NCBI GenBank assembly: GCA_025331125.1
Contig: JAOALB010000039.1
Coordinates: 186,001-250,000 of the forward strand
Reading direction: 5' to 3'
DNA length: 64,000 nt
Source: Mycogone perniciosa
Taxonomy: Eukaryota; Ascomycota; Sordariomycetes; Hypocreales; Hypocreaceae
Under the pieces are notes generated by a model that saw only the letters and a program-made list of their open reading frames with translations, searched no databases and was not told the origin of the DNA. Within the stretch, counting starts at the first letter, position 1; every line of letters starts with the position of its first letter. Of the stretch, positions 43,312 through 55,727 are shown in pieces. A program made the position numbers and the translations under genes.

Positions 43312-46300
43312 TCACTGCTGCCGTGTCCACCCAACATTTTGGAACTCGCCGTTCTCACCCTTGCGGAACCCAATCGCGTCCCTATGGTCGTCAATCAGCC
43401 GACCCCATTCAAGCAGCAGCCGGAACAGATAGATTTCCATGTCCTTCTTCCCTAGCGCCTTTTGTGCCCATCGCTGGCCCTGTTGGACAATCCACTCCGC
43501 ATCTCCTATGCGACCTGGCATAGATGTCTCTCTGCCGTTTATCTGTGGCCGTTTTTCCGTTCCAGAGAAATATGCAAACGTCGTGTGTAGGCCCTGGTAT
43601 CGTGGGTCAATGGGCACAAAGTGAAGCCAGGGCATGAGTCGTTCTGTAAACCACGTGCGGAATATGGTCGATACAAAGGGCACGCTGTTGGACCGCAACG
43701 TCCGCATCATATGAAGTGGGGGCCCATCATCCTCATCCAGCAGCAGGACGTAGCGGTGTTCCAGTGGCTCCGATTCATCACGCGTGCCGTATGCCTTTTC
43801 GACCAGGTCACAGTTGTTCCCCAGACACGCCGAGTAGTTGCCGACCCCTACATTGAACGGTACTACCCCATTGGCCTCTGCTGCCGACGCCCTCTCGTAT
43901 CCGAATCGTTTATCATCCCCCTTGACTGGGAGGACCATTGTAACCTCGTCCTGCGGGTATGGTGTGTTGGCGAGATGCAGCAGCCGGTATTTGTGGCTGC
44001 CCCGGAGAGCCTGATTGTTGATGGCGTGCTCTCCTACACTCCCCCTCCAAAATAGAGCGTCGTATCTTCGTTTAAAATCCCAGTCAATATCGGGTTTCTC
44101 TAGCCTGGACTTCGGAAGAGGTATGATAATGTCTCTGAATTCGTCCGTCTTCGAACCCCCGAACAGAGGCATTAACTGCCGAATTGGAGGTTGCCGAGGG
44201 TCCGTGAGCGAGAACCCATGCAAAAGTCTCAGATCGGGTTGAGCGCAAACCTCTAGAGACTGTTGCCACTTGGCCAGGAGTTGGCCTTGAGAGTGGGCCT
44301 TCGCACACGCCCAGCAGAATTGTCTGAAGTTCCAGTGTGGCCTCGCCCTGCTCCGCGATAGAGGTGAGCAAGCCTCAACCTGCATTTTACGGAAGTCACT
44401 CGCCCAAGTAATGTTCCAGGCTGCCATGCTCGGCTTGGTTGTCACCCCCTCGCGGGCATTTATTGATTCTGTGGCATTGCTCATTTCGTCTGTTGAACGT
44501 CGGGATAACAAGTCAACCAACGAGCCCAGAAGAGCTGCCCGGTGTTTCGAGTTCGCCTCTTCCCATGTTGGTAGGACACGAGGCGTCGGGCTGAGGTTGA
44601 TCGGGAGAATCATGTCGGGAAGATGTTTCGAGAACTTATTGATCAAATTGACCACCTCTTCCAGATCTTGATTATTCCCACTGCTTTCTGTGTCCTTCCA
44701 GGTAGCTTGCCCATCCTTGATTGTGATGGTGGCCACGCCCGGTACAGCCGCCATCTCATCGGCTCTGAGACGGAGCATTTGTGGGGGAATCCCCCAGAAT
44801 GGCATAAGATCGCGATCAATTTGGTCAAATCCATCAATGATAGGCGACCCTTCCGCGTACTTATACCAATCGCCAAAGTTGGGCGGTGGTGACATCCCTC
44901 CATGATGCTCTTGATAGACCTTCACAGCTGTGGAAAGCGACGTGCTCGTACTGACAAGCGACAGCCAGCGGTCATGCTCGATTTGGGCTGCGTACACAAG
45001 GTTGTTGACGGGGTGAATTTCGGAAAATGTCTCGGGTTTCTTCACGAAAGTGAAGATGGTGGCGGCCAAGAGCAAGGCCAAAAGGAGGGTAGCTAGAAAC
45101 ACCCTTCGGATGAATAAAACAGAACGAAGATCGTGGAGATATGTAAATAATCTGGTACCAAACACGATAATCCATAACGGTCCCAAAGCATTACCCCTCG
45201 AGATATGCAACCAGTCTCCAAGATGGAAGACGTTATCAGAAGAGTTCCAAATTCCAATCAAGAAAGTGAGAGTGCTGACTGGCGTGATAGGAGATGTTTC
45301 GCAAATCCAAACCATTGCAGATATCAAGAGGGATGCAAAGGCGATACTATCCACGACGACATCAAACCAGTAGACAGAGCCGAAGGAGACGGTAACCCTG
45401 CGAGTGCCCCTGAATACACTATTGCTCACCCACAGCATCAATATGGAGAGCGATGACAGGAGAAGCACGGTTCCCAACAGTTGTATCCGAAGCTTGGCAG
45501 TTCTTGCCCATGCCAACATGCGCCATATGAGGACAAGTATGGTAGCATCAAGCACAAGTCCTACCAATTGCAATGAGACGGTTCTAAAACGACTGTCTAT
45601 AAGGTCAAAGCAGAAGTAGGTCGACCGCTTAGTCTGAGAAACAGATAAGAATGTCCCGAATGAGAAAATGAAGGCGCTGACAAGTGTATTAATCATGACA
45701 ACCCGGGGTCCGCTGAACCAGTCCCACAAGTCATCGAACACACTGCGCCATGGGTCGTCGTCATCGTCAGGAGCAGGTGCAGGGGAGCCCCATCTTCGGC
45801 GAGTAACTACTATCTCGTATCCAAGAAGTAGCAGACACAAGAATGACTATCATGACGTTGTTAGCAACCCCCATCTTCCTTTGGCCTCAGTGACGTCATT
45901 GTCACTTTGCTCACCTCGATGCCCGGAGTCGAGCATTGCTGCTGGTGATTCACTTGGTGAAAGACTTCCAATCGAGCTACAATGAGGAAGACCAAGACCG
46001 GGAGAGACCATCGCCTGGGGCGATTGGGCATGTGCGCGCTGGAACCCTTTGGCGATGCATCATCTGAAGCGGTGCCTAGTAACAGGCCATCCCGATTTTG
46101 CCTGGAGCTATTGGTAAATCGCCCATCTGCGCCTGGAAGCCACTTGGATATGAGGCTGGCAGCATAGCAGAAACAGCCTGATAAAAGCAAAACCAGTAAT
46201 GATGAGAGCCGCGGTCGTTCTAGGAAAAAACTGTCAGTGATGTCTGGGCAATACGAGTTTCAACAGACGGTTTCTGAGGCCATACCGGTCAACGAATGCC

Positions 46301-46408
46301 GCTCAAACGAATTCGCAATGTACACAAAAGATAAAACACTACTAAAAGAGAGTTAGTCCCAATATCTCAACATGGAGCCAGACACCACATGCCATAGAGC
46401 AGAGACAT
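43312..46408 (-). CDS. Glycosyltransferase family 90 (CAP10-like) multi-pass membrane protein
   Basis: About 970 residues; exons 46408-46389 (uncertain), 46341-46286, 46219-45915 and 45846-43312. The first third has about nine predicted membrane helices (for example LLVLLLSGCFCYAASL, LVLDATILVLIWRMLAW, VFLATLLLALLLAATIF). A lumenal CAP10/GT90 domain follows: DALFWRGSVGEHAINN, SHKYRLLHLANTP, FNVGVGNYSACLGNN, HRYVLLLDEDDG and LMPWLHFVPIDPRYQG. Relatives include Cryptococcus CAP10/CXT1 xylosyltransferases; donor and acceptor are not known here. The start is the weak point: the exon encoding FVYIANSFERHSLT is good, but the phase allows only a short first exon, and ATG 46408 needs a GTGGTG donor. 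Confidence 0.87.
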
Positions 46409-46734
46409 GTACTTTTGCGAGTCGAGCCATGGTTCATTTTCAGTGAAAGTTTGATGTAGAGATCCTCAAACGCCCTAGAAAATCATATTGGTGGTCTCAG
46501 AAATCCAGGTAGTTGAAGAATCACAAAATCCTTCAAAATCTCGATTTCTCTCCAAGGACATATCCATGGATCTGTTGAAATTGAATACGACAAGTCGGCA
46601 TGCTGGCCTTTCAGGGGATGAATCCCGTTCACTCGGATGATTACATAATACAGACTTGACGCGTCTCTTCCGTCACAACCTCCCAAACCACCCCTGCCAA
46701 AGCGATCTTGAACCAAAGAGCCCCAACATTCGTC

Positions 46735-48027
46735 ATGGCAGGATTCAGCGATGCGCCCATCATCCAGAACCTCGCTGTTCCTGCCGTTTGTCTCTTGATT
46801 GCTTTTCTAAGCTACTTCTCGCAGGTTGTCTTTCACTACTCAAGCCTTGATCCCGGCCCGCCGACTCGAAACGAAACCATCATCTTCAACGTACTGCTTT
46901 CTTGCCTGTGGTACACCTACTACAAGGCCGTGACAGTCGATCCCGGCCGCTATGTCTTTTCCGAGCAGGTGATCGAAGCAGAAGGACGATGGTGCAAGAA
47001 ATGCGAGACTCCCAAGCCGCCGAGGGCTCACCACTGCCGACACTGTGGCCGATGCATCCCCAAAATGGATCACCACTGCCCGTGGACTAAGAACTGCGTA
47101 TCCATGACGACATTCCCTCATTTCTTTCGGTTCCTTTTCTATACCAATGTTTCTCTCTGGACTCTGGGATATCTGCTCTGGCAGCGCTTCTACGCCCTCT
47201 GGGAGTCTCGCTACATGCCCGCATACCTTGGCCCTTCGCTGTCCGCATTGATCTCCTTGGTATTGGTTTTACTCATATGGGCATGCACATCTCTCGCTCT
47301 AGGAATCATGCTCGCCACGACATCACAGAACTGGGTATTCAACCGCACCATGATAGAAAGCTGGGAACTCGAACGGCACGAAGTTATCATAGACCGAGGA
47401 GGACGAGATTGGTGGGACATCATGGGGCCAGATGGCAAAAAGATTCGCTTTGAAAAGGTGGAGTTTCCATACGACATTGGATTCTTCGCCAACATGTCAC
47501 AAGCAATGGGAACGTCAAACTTTTTGCTCTGGTTCTTTCCATTTGCTGGAGGTCCTCAAATCAGCAAGAACGGACGGAGCAGCGGCTGGACTTGGGAAGA
47601 AAACGGCTTCAACCGCGAGGAAGGCATGTGGCCGCCTCCCGACCCTGAGAAGATTCGCCGCACTGCAAGGGATTGGCCCACAACCCGTAGGGATTTCGAT
47701 GCCGAGCTGCGAGAGGCAAACATGAGCCCCGATGAGCAGAAAGCAGCCTTCAGGCAGCGACAGGAGCAGGACGCTAGAAGAAGAAAGATGCTCATCGCCG
47801 AGCTAGAAGAGGTTGATGACTACATGACGGACGAGAATAATGACGATCACGACAGCAATGATGAAGAGCAACAAGTGTCACGAGACTGGATGAACTCAGA
47901 TGGTGAGCGTCTCCGGGACTTTGGAGTCGACGAAGATGCAGATGATATGGACCAAGAGGATGAGATCCCCATTGCAGAGTTATTGCGCCGTAGAAAAATC
48001 ACATCACGAGACGATGAGCAAAACTAA
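46735..48027 (+). CDS. pfa4: Palmitoyltransferase PFA4 (DHHC-CRD family)
   Basis: Intronless, 430 residues. Two N-terminal membrane helices (AVPAVCLLIAFLSYFS and IIFNVLLSCLWYTYY), the DPG motif (VTVDPGRY), a Cys-rich domain WCKKCETPKPPRAHHCRHCGRC and catalytic DHHC at residues 112-115, two further helices, and the TTxE-like stretch (NRTMIESWE). The C-terminus is acidic. PFA4 is an ER S-acyltransferase; in yeast it modifies chitin synthase Chs3. A frame extension upstream lacks ATG, so the start is 46735. It is divergent from the GT90 gene. Confidence 0.95.
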   Translation: MAGFSDAPIIQNLAVPAVCLLIAFLSYFSQVVFHYSSLDPGPPTRNETIIFNVLLSCLWYTYYKAVTVDPGRYVFSEQVIEAEGRWCKKCETPKPPRAHHCRHCGRCIPKMDHHCPWTKNCVSMTTFPHFFRFLFYTNVSLWTLGYLLWQRFYALWESRYMPAYLGPSLSALISLVLVLLIWACTSLALGIMLATTSQNWVFNRTMIESWELERHEVIIDRGGRDWWDIMGPDGKKIRFEKVEFPYDIGFFANMSQAMGTSNFLLWFFPFAGGPQISKNGRSSGWTWEENGFNREEGMWPPPDPEKIRRTARDWPTTRRDFDAELREANMSPDEQKAAFRQRQEQDARRRKMLIAELEEVDDYMTDENNDDHDSNDEEQQVSRDWMNSDGERLRDFGVDEDADDMDQEDEIPIAELLRRRKITSRDDEQN

Positions 48028-48397
48028 TCAAGAGATAGGAAAGGGGGGCACTCTGTACTAGAAACATACTTTAATAAAGCAAATAGATTTTGTCTCAAGA
48101 AGCAATTCAAAAAGTCTAAATACCAACTGGAAAACCCACGAGCCTGCCCCCTTCAAAAGCAGTCCCAGACCTCTAAGCCTATCAGCTTGTTCAAAAAAGC
48201 ATTCAGCCCGCGCCCCTTTCTCAAGGCCAGTACGACATGGTCGCCCAGGTTCTCACATCTTGTATAACAACCCGCCGTTCCCCCCCTGAATCACCAGTCA
48301 TAGAGGCCTAGGAATGGAAAGGAAAAGAAAAAAGAAAAAATCTGTATAATGCCTTCTCATGATATCAAGATCGTGAAGCATATAAAAGTCGTGTAAT

Positions 48398-51300
48398 CTA
48401 CCAGTCCTCCGTCTCGTCGTCTCTCTTCTGCATGGCATTCTTGCGCGCCAGAAGAGCATCTGCCAGACTTCCTCCTAGGCTAGGAGTTGGCGTATTACTT
48501 CGGCTGCCATCCAGCCCATTGGCGGCGCCATTAAGACTCATGCCGGAGTCTCTTTGTGCCAAGTCAATTGGCTTACGACCGGCTGCTGGACGTTTGGCCG
48601 GTGGTGCTGGCTTTGCCTTGGGTGGAGCTGGAGGTGCCCGTGGGGCTTGTTCTTCAACGTATGCTGCCGGTATCCAGGCCTGGCCTTGGGCGTTAACAGC
48701 TAACCACCAACCTATCATCCTGTTAGTTAAAAGTCGATATAAGTTTGGATTGGTTAGAATATCCATACCGTTGTTTTCCTTCTTGATAATCTCGAGCATC
48801 TCGCCCGCTTTGATGGAAAGCTCGTTTTCCTTTTGGCCGGCGAAATCATATAACACCTTAGCCATGATCTTCAACTTCCCAGCAGGGGCAGCAGGTGGAG
48901 GAGGAGGTGGTGGTGCACGAGCTGCGCTACTGCTCGTGCTGCTTGCGTTTCTAGTGTGGCTAGCAATGTGGCCAGAGAGTGGGTTGCTAGCACTTCCTAC
49001 AACCGATAAGGAGGCCAAAGTTGGTTGGCTCGCACTTGGGGTCGACGACGCCATGTTGGAGATGGCAGAGGGAGGTTGCGGAACAATCCTAGCACTGGAC
49101 GCATTAGGCCGTGCCTGTGCGGGTCGGTTGCCGGTAAGCCTAGAAGGCCTGCCTCCTGGACCACCTGGCTTGATGAGTTTGCCCTTGGTGATTGGTTTCG
49201 GCGGAACAGGCTTGGCTTTGGGCATGGGCCATGAAACAGAGCTCGGGGGTTCTCCTTGTTGTGTGTGGATAGCACCGCTCTTGTAGAAGTCTGCTCGTTG
49301 CTGAGAGTCCTTCAATACCTTTACCTGCTGCATCTTGTTGGGCTTCTTTGCGTACTCGATCGTCTCGCCAATCTTAAGGGTGAACCCCCCTGGCATCACT
49401 CGCTGCATTTGGGTGAACATTTCCGTCTTGAAAACACAGTTCATCAAAGGGTCGGGTTCCTGAGGAGATCCAATGCCCAGTGAGAACCAGTCATCTTGAG
49501 CGGTGGAAACTCCAACGAACTTGATAGTTCCAAGCGGGATAGCCTTTTCCACAGCAATCTGTAGTTGGTCATTAATGCGTATTTGCACAATGACATAGAA
49601 CTTGCTGCTGGTTATGACAATGACGCGAGGGCTTGGTTTACTGGATCGACCGAATTTAGCCTCCAGGATTTCAGCACGGCAAGAGAAGATAGCACGCTCG
49701 TTCGTCCCAAAAATAGCTGCCTGTCGGATAAGAGCTCCAGATCCAGTCGTGGCGTTGATGCCGAGATAGTCTCCGAGGAACCGCCGAGAGCCGAGAAGAC
49801 TCATACGTCGTCGTTCTTTGCGTCCTTGAAGTACCTTGTGACCCTGGTCACGGAGTTGCAAATACTCTGCTCCTGTCCGCTTCTTTCTCCAGAAGCGCTG
49901 TATCCGTGTGGCGGATTCAGCTCGGTATGCGAGATAGGCTCTCCACATTCTCTGGATTCGAGTCGCCATGTTATGCCAATATCTGTCTCGCATGTGCTCC
50001 AAGGCAAATAATGTCTCGGGAGACTTGATGAATGCCTTTGTTACGCCCATTTGCCACTCTTCTTTGGGAATGCTTGTATCTTTGAGGATCTGCTTAACAG
50101 CATCTTCATACGATCCCTGCCACGTGTACTCGCCTGCGTATGATGTAGCCGGTGACAGAAGAAAGAAACGATCCACAAACTTGTCAAAGGCTTGACGGTA
50201 GGCAAAACCAGCTCGTCGAATACGGACGTTTTCTTGCAGGCCAAGATACTTGATCTGGTGAAGAACATTAGGGCCATTGTATTCTGACGCCGACTTGTTC
50301 TCGTTTGGCTTGATGGTTCGAATGTATGATGGCTGGCACTTCATGAGGGTATCCACCAAAGCATTTGCAGATGTTCGGATACGGTCGCCTGCTGATGGGG
50401 GCTGTTTTCGGTTGTCTTGGTCAACCTGATGGGGGAACAGTGTGTGTACAAACGCATTCCCACTCTGCGTGAAGAGATTTAGCAGGCCCTTCAGAAGTTG
50501 GTCCTTGTTCTTGTCCGTGATACCGTCCACTGAGTATGTGACATCTCCAGCATAGTGCTTGATGATGAAGTTGCCTTGTCGTGGAATCAAGTGAGCATGT
50601 GACATGCCATTGACACTCTGCATGAAAGTTCGATCGCAAGCAGCAGGATCGGCGTGTGCTGTTTTTGTTGCATCCTTCATAGCAGAGAAGACACCAGGTG
50701 GCCGAATTTGCTCAATCAGGTCGCATACGACCTTGTTGTCAAAGTATTTGATTGGAGTCCACTGAATCTTTTCCCGTGCATACTCTTCTTGCTCTGCCTT
50801 TAGAGTAAGTTGGATAAAGATCTGCTGGAGCTTTTCATTGACATAGTTGATACACAACTGCTCGAAGCTGTTGTTCTCAAAAATCTCGAATCCGTAGATA
50901 TCCAAGATACCAATAGTCGTGGAAGTGTCTAGCTTAGACTTCAGAGATATGTTGATGCGCTCCACAATCCAGTCGAATAGGTTGCTGTAAATGGCCTTTG
51001 CCAAGGCATCGCGAGTTGCCGTCGCTTGTGAAGGGTTTGCTGGAGACTCGATCACCTCGCCGTTTCGGGGTGTCAAAATGCGGATGGTGATAGCATTGAT
51101 GAGTTGCTCAGCCGAGCACTCCAACAGGTACGCCACAAAGTCCACTACGGACTTGTCGACAACTTCAGCATATCCACCCTGATCTTCCTGGAATCGAATG
51201 TTGCCAATCCATAGAATAGCAGCTAACATGCGGAAAATTTGGTCCTGCTCCGATTGGCTTAAGCCAATGACTTTCATGGCATCTATGGTCTCCTGAAAGT

Positions 51301-52199
51301 CTGCAACATCGTCTATGCCGTCTACGTTGAAACACTTGGACTTGCTGGTGTAGAGATATGTCTCGGGCTTCTGAATGCCGAATTGCTCTTGATATTGACG
51401 TGGAGCGCCCTTGGTAAACTGGTAGAAAATGTGGAAATTTCTCTCGTTTGTAATCTGTCCGACGACTCGTGACTTCTCCAGAAGGTAGTTCGTGATGTCG
51501 GCTCCGACCGGCTCTCCAGTCAAGTTGAAGTGAATTTGAAGATATTTTCCGAATCTAGATGAGTTGTTGTTTCTCAAAGTCTTTGCGTTTCCAAATGATT
51601 CAAGCAGCGGATTGGTTGCCAGCACCATTTCCTTGATCTTCTTAATATCGCCTGACTGTTCGCCGGAGACGCTAGCAATGTATTGCATGATGCGCTTGGC
51701 GGCTTCGGTTTTGCCGGCGCCCGACTCGCCGGAGATGATGACACACTGGTTATCGTTGTATGCCTTCATGTTGTAGTATGCAGATTCGGCAATGGCGAAG
51801 ACGTGCGGTGGCATCTCAAGGCGGTTCTTCCCCTTGTAGCTTTCCAGGACGTGGTCGGTGTATATTCCCAGGTCCCGGAAGGGGTTGACTGAAACCAGCA
51901 CATGGCCAATGTATGTATAAATTTCGGCGCCTTCAAAACGCTTCTTGAGATTGTCGTTGATGGCTTCGTTGGAGACCTTGCTAAGGAGCGTCAAGTCAGA
52001 CACACCAATCTCCTTCTTCTTAGTGACTTCGTAGGTGGCCTTTTTGGGCTTTGCGCTGTCGCCGTCATTCGCGCCCAGCGCTCCGGCTTGAGCATTCCGG
52101 GCGGCCTTGTCCTTAGGACGCCTTGAGATACCCTAGAAATTCGAGACCGCTCGTCAGAATCAGGTTGAAGCATGGCGGGGAGTTCGGCGGTCTTACCAT
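48398..52199 (-). CDS. myo1: Class-I myosin (Myo1/MyoA)
   Basis: 1226 residues; exon 1 is only the ATG (52199-52197), then 52132-48769 and 48711-48398. Order: basic N-terminus, motor head with P-loop GESGAGKTEAAK, switch-1 NNNSSRFGKY and switch-2 DIYGFEIFE, two IQ motifs (ATRIQRMWRAYLAYR, ATRIQRFWRKKR), TH1 membrane-binding tail, Pro/Ala-rich TH2, SH3 domain (KVLYDFAGQKENELS, then NNGWWLAV across the last intron) and an acidic tail ending DDETEDW that activates Arp2/3. It drives actin patch endocytosis and hyphal polarity. Removing the 57-nt intron 48712-48768, which is in frame and stop-free, is needed for an intact SH3 domain. Confidence 0.97.
48712..48768 (-). other. 57-nt in-frame, stop-free intron in the myosin SH3 domain
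   Basis: Donor GTATGG and acceptor GATAG, with CTAAC near the donor and ACTAAC near the 3' end. Splicing gives ENNGWWLAV, the canonical SH3 WW region; retention adds 19 residues there. Confidence 0.9.
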
Positions 52200-53958
52200 G
52201 GCGGAAGACGGGGAGAGGTGACGCCGGAGGAAGAGGAGTGAGGTGAAAGGGGCCCGCGATGACGATTTAGTCGAGCATCAGATGTCGAATAGTTTTTCCG
52301 CAGGACAAAAGCAGTTGAGCAAAGGGGGATAAACGAGGAGAATGCGATAGATGAAAGGGGATGATTAACCCAACAGCTTGAATGTGGCTGGTTTCCAAGT
52401 GTCGCGGCCGATGATGTCTGTGCCTGACGGTGACGAATGCACCGATAATTATCCGTCCTCGCACAGCCACTTGCACACGCATCAGTGGCGGGGCAACGGG
52501 GGCTTCTAAGACGAATCAGGGTTTTATCCAGATTTATCCCAAGGTGGATGACTTTGTTCAGTTTCGCGTCTCTAGCATTAATTAATTTTATTCATTTCAT
52601 ATTTCCAGTGAGACCCAAAACTTGTTATTTTGTGACGTGCATGTTTGAAAGAGATTATTTCTGGTTTCGGGCTCCTGGGCCTTACGGAGCTCAGAAATCA
52701 GCTAGTATCATAGATGGGTTCTGGAAGACTCTTCTCCCACCACGCCAGGATTTCCGACCGTTCTCGAATTCGATCGTTACGCTAAGAAGAAGGATTTATT
52801 AGTATTAGTACTCCGTACGGAGTACGGAGTACGGAGCACCAAAATACGTAACGCTTCTGGCTCGGTAGCGCATAGATACGACTCTGCACCATTCGGAATG
52901 TCACCACATTGGGATCAAGTCAAAAGCATTGGGGACTTTGATTTGCTCGATCCCTCGATCTTGCATGAGCCTTATAATCTTGGCTAGCTGGATTTTATCG
53001 CCCGTTGTGAGTTAAGAGCCATCTCATGACATGTGTATTACACAACTACTCATCTGTCAGCTCAACATCGATTGGGCATTGGAGACCACCTGGTATCCAA
53101 TGACGTGTAAGTCAAGGGTTGTGTCTCACAACGTCTTGAAGGAGCATCGGTAGTGGATCCAACGAGCTGGATTGCAATATGGCCGTGGCCTCATCGGCTC
53201 CCAGTATATAGATGCTGCACATTGATTCCGAAGCAGCTATCCGTTGACTGAGGTTTTAGAAGAGGCTGGGGCGGATGCATGGTATGGTACTGCGTCGATC
53301 CGCAAGTAAATTGGCTGAAGTCACCTGCACATGGCTCACATATCAGCACATAAGGTCTATGTACTTCGTACTACTGATACATTCCATATTATTGAGATAA
53401 GTGACCCAGGCACACCTCTACCAGCGGAAGGAGCCTACAAATCAGCAACATCACCATCACAGACAACTGTCTCGCGCTGTCACCACGGGACGCTCCTCAT
53501 CACGTCCCGGGCCGCCACAGCTATATCAATTACTACATACAGCATCTAGTGTTACTTCGTCTCCGGTTCGGTGACCCAAGCTTGCGGGGTAGTGTCAGCC
53601 CACATTCCAATGATATCCACCATGGGCAGCCTCTTGCATGCATCACCAGCCCAATATGACTGAGGCCAGTCTTCTGGCCAGAACGCTGTTCGAAGCCTGC
53701 CGCCACAACACGGACGGACGCAATAAAGAGTGTTGCATCTCCCCTCATTTATGCTGACCCTTCTTCCCATTTACCATTTATTCCCCTTCAACCACACTCT
53801 AAGCTTCCTCTCTTACATATAATCGCTCTTCTCAAGCTTTACAAGTACGACCAACCCCACCCCCACACTTGAGAAGCTCGTGCTCGGACTCTTGACGTCA
53901 TCTGCCTGGTCTTGGAGCTTCACCACATTGCACACGACAAAGCAGCAAAGCCGTCATC
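52200..53958. other. 1.76-kb intergenic region without supported gene
   Basis: Divergent promoters of myosin-I and the RPEL-repeat gene. Holds the longest TACGGAGTA array of the window (about 52808-52836) and pyrimidine-rich leaders. No ORF is convincing. Confidence 0.5.
52808..52836. repeat. TACTCCGTACGGAGTACGGAGTACGGAG array
   Basis: One TACTCCGTA half followed by three direct CGGAGTA units; together a palindrome with a tandem arm. Confidence 0.85.
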
Positions 53959-54571
53959 ATGGAAGATACCGCTGAGAACCAATCCTCCGCCGTCGTCGTC
54001 GACGAGACGCCGATTTCGCCTGTGAAGCCCAACGCCGCCCGGAAGAACTCCCTCTCCAACCACCTGAAGCACCGCCCCGATCGTGCTGAGCTGATAGAGA
54101 GTACGTGCTGCCCGGACGCCTAGCCCAGCACCCAACACCCAACACCCATATCCACTCCCTAATTCCCATGCCTTCATCTAGTATCTGCTTGGCGTTTTGC
54201 CTCGCGCATTTGCCTCGTGGAAATCAGCCTTGCTAACTAGGTCACGCGCCTTTCTAGAGAACATTCTCCCCGATTCCACTGCCGCCCCAGGCCTCCTTGC
54301 CAACCAGAAAGAGGTGAGAAAAAGGCAACCCTGCTTGCTGCCCAACACGCTGCCTTGCACCCAACAAAGGTGAAGCTGTGATACTAATGGTTCCGGTCTA
54401 CAGCTTCAGAAGCACATGCTCGGGGATAAGCTCAACGACAAAATTTCGCACCGCCCCAGTCCCGATGAGTTGCTGAAGGAGGGTGTGCTACACGAGGACC
54501 CGCGCTCGGCTGAGGAGAGGTATGAAGAGGCCATTGAGGAGGAGTATGCCAAGCGTGAGGGCGGTGCTTGA
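53959..54571 (+). CDS. RPEL-repeat protein
   Basis: 121 residues; exons 53959-54100, 54258-54313 and 54404-54571. Two RPEL motifs: HRPDRAELIEKNILPDST, built across the first splice, and HRPSPDELLKEGVLHED. Between them is an amphipathic helix (KELQKHMLGDKLNDKIS), and the tail is acidic (EERYEEAIEEEYAKREGG). In animals RPEL motifs bind monomeric actin (MRTF, Phactr). Small two-RPEL proteins are widespread in fungi; actin binding here is inferred from the motif. The N-terminus (VVVDETPISPVK) holds an SP phosphosite-like motif. Confidence 0.88.
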
Positions 54572-55727
54572 AACAACAAAACAAAAGGGCCCATGTTGAT
54601 TCATGTGCGCTCATGTCTTTGGATGGATATGAATATGGTATGGATAATGGTGTTACGGGAGAGCATGGTGCGTTTCTAGCAGCTCAGAAAAACAATGGAC
54701 AGCACGAGGAAGCTCCTCACTCTAGGATTTTGAGTTGCATTAATTACTTGGTCGTTACAACTAATAGGAAATCTCCATGACTATTGGTGTGCTCGTATGC
54801 GGATGACTAAATGGCCGGCCTTATAAAATTTCAGTGTAGATCTTCACGGTAACCATTGGGACGGCGGGATTTAAGCCTTCACACACCATCTGGAAGTTCA
54901 TGCGCGATGTCAGCCGGAACGCTCCGTTGGGCATCAAGCTGTACTGACCTCTCGTTCCTGCAGTAGCCATTGACCTAGCTGCTTGAACACGCAGACGAGG
55001 CATCCGTGCATCAGACAAAGCAACGACTTCGCACAATGGTAGAAAACTAAAGGTGCCTTAAAGAAATATATTGATAAACATCTTAAGTAACGCCTAAACC
55101 ATCCATCCCTTTCGCGTATCGACAAAATGTCCGCCCCCATGTCCGTGTTCGTACCGTCGTGTTCAAAATGTTCCAAGTAAGAAGGCCGCGAGGCCACTTA
55201 TACAATCTGAAAAAGGGGAAAAAGAAAAAAAGAAGCCACCAGTGTCGTCGAGTTCCAGTCCTACATAATAATACACTCCTCCTGTTAACGCCATAGCGTC
55301 ATGTCATTGTCCTGACTCGCCTTGACCAAAGTCGAGATCGAAGCCGGACAGTTCCATCTCCCAGTTCATCGTCGACAATGAATGCTGGCCCAGCCTGTAA
55401 CTGCAAGGGGGATAACACTCAAAGCGTGTCAAGGAAGTTGGAGAGTTGGGTCCGTAGTTTTGATAGTATCGGCCGAGGAGCACGAGAGCCGAGCAACCCC
55501 AGTAAACGGGGTGTAAGCAAGCGATGTGCCAATCCGCTTGTGCGTACTCTGGCTGCATCGTGACCATTGTTTTTGATGTGGTGTAAGTAATGTTGTATGT
55601 AAGGGCAATATAAAACAATAGTCATATTTCGGGAGTGATCCACAGAGAGCATCCTTTTTCAAGGAGATCGGGTCTGGAGGGAACCACGCAAGTCGAGAGA
55701 GACGAGACGAGACGAGCGAACGGTCCA
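54572..55727. other. Intergenic region without supported gene
   Basis: Several short minus-strand ORFs (54821-55197, 55304-55618) exist but overlap in different frames and resemble nothing. It is probably 3'UTR sequence of the convergent neighbours. Confidence 0.4.

Noticed and set aside
48432..49286. 284-codon plus-strand ORF
   Set aside because: Antisense of the myosin tail; Ala/Gly/Leu bias mirrors the Pro-rich TH2 region.
54821..55197. Two short minus-strand ORFs
   Set aside because: Overlap in different frames, no domain, in the 3' region of neighbouring genes.
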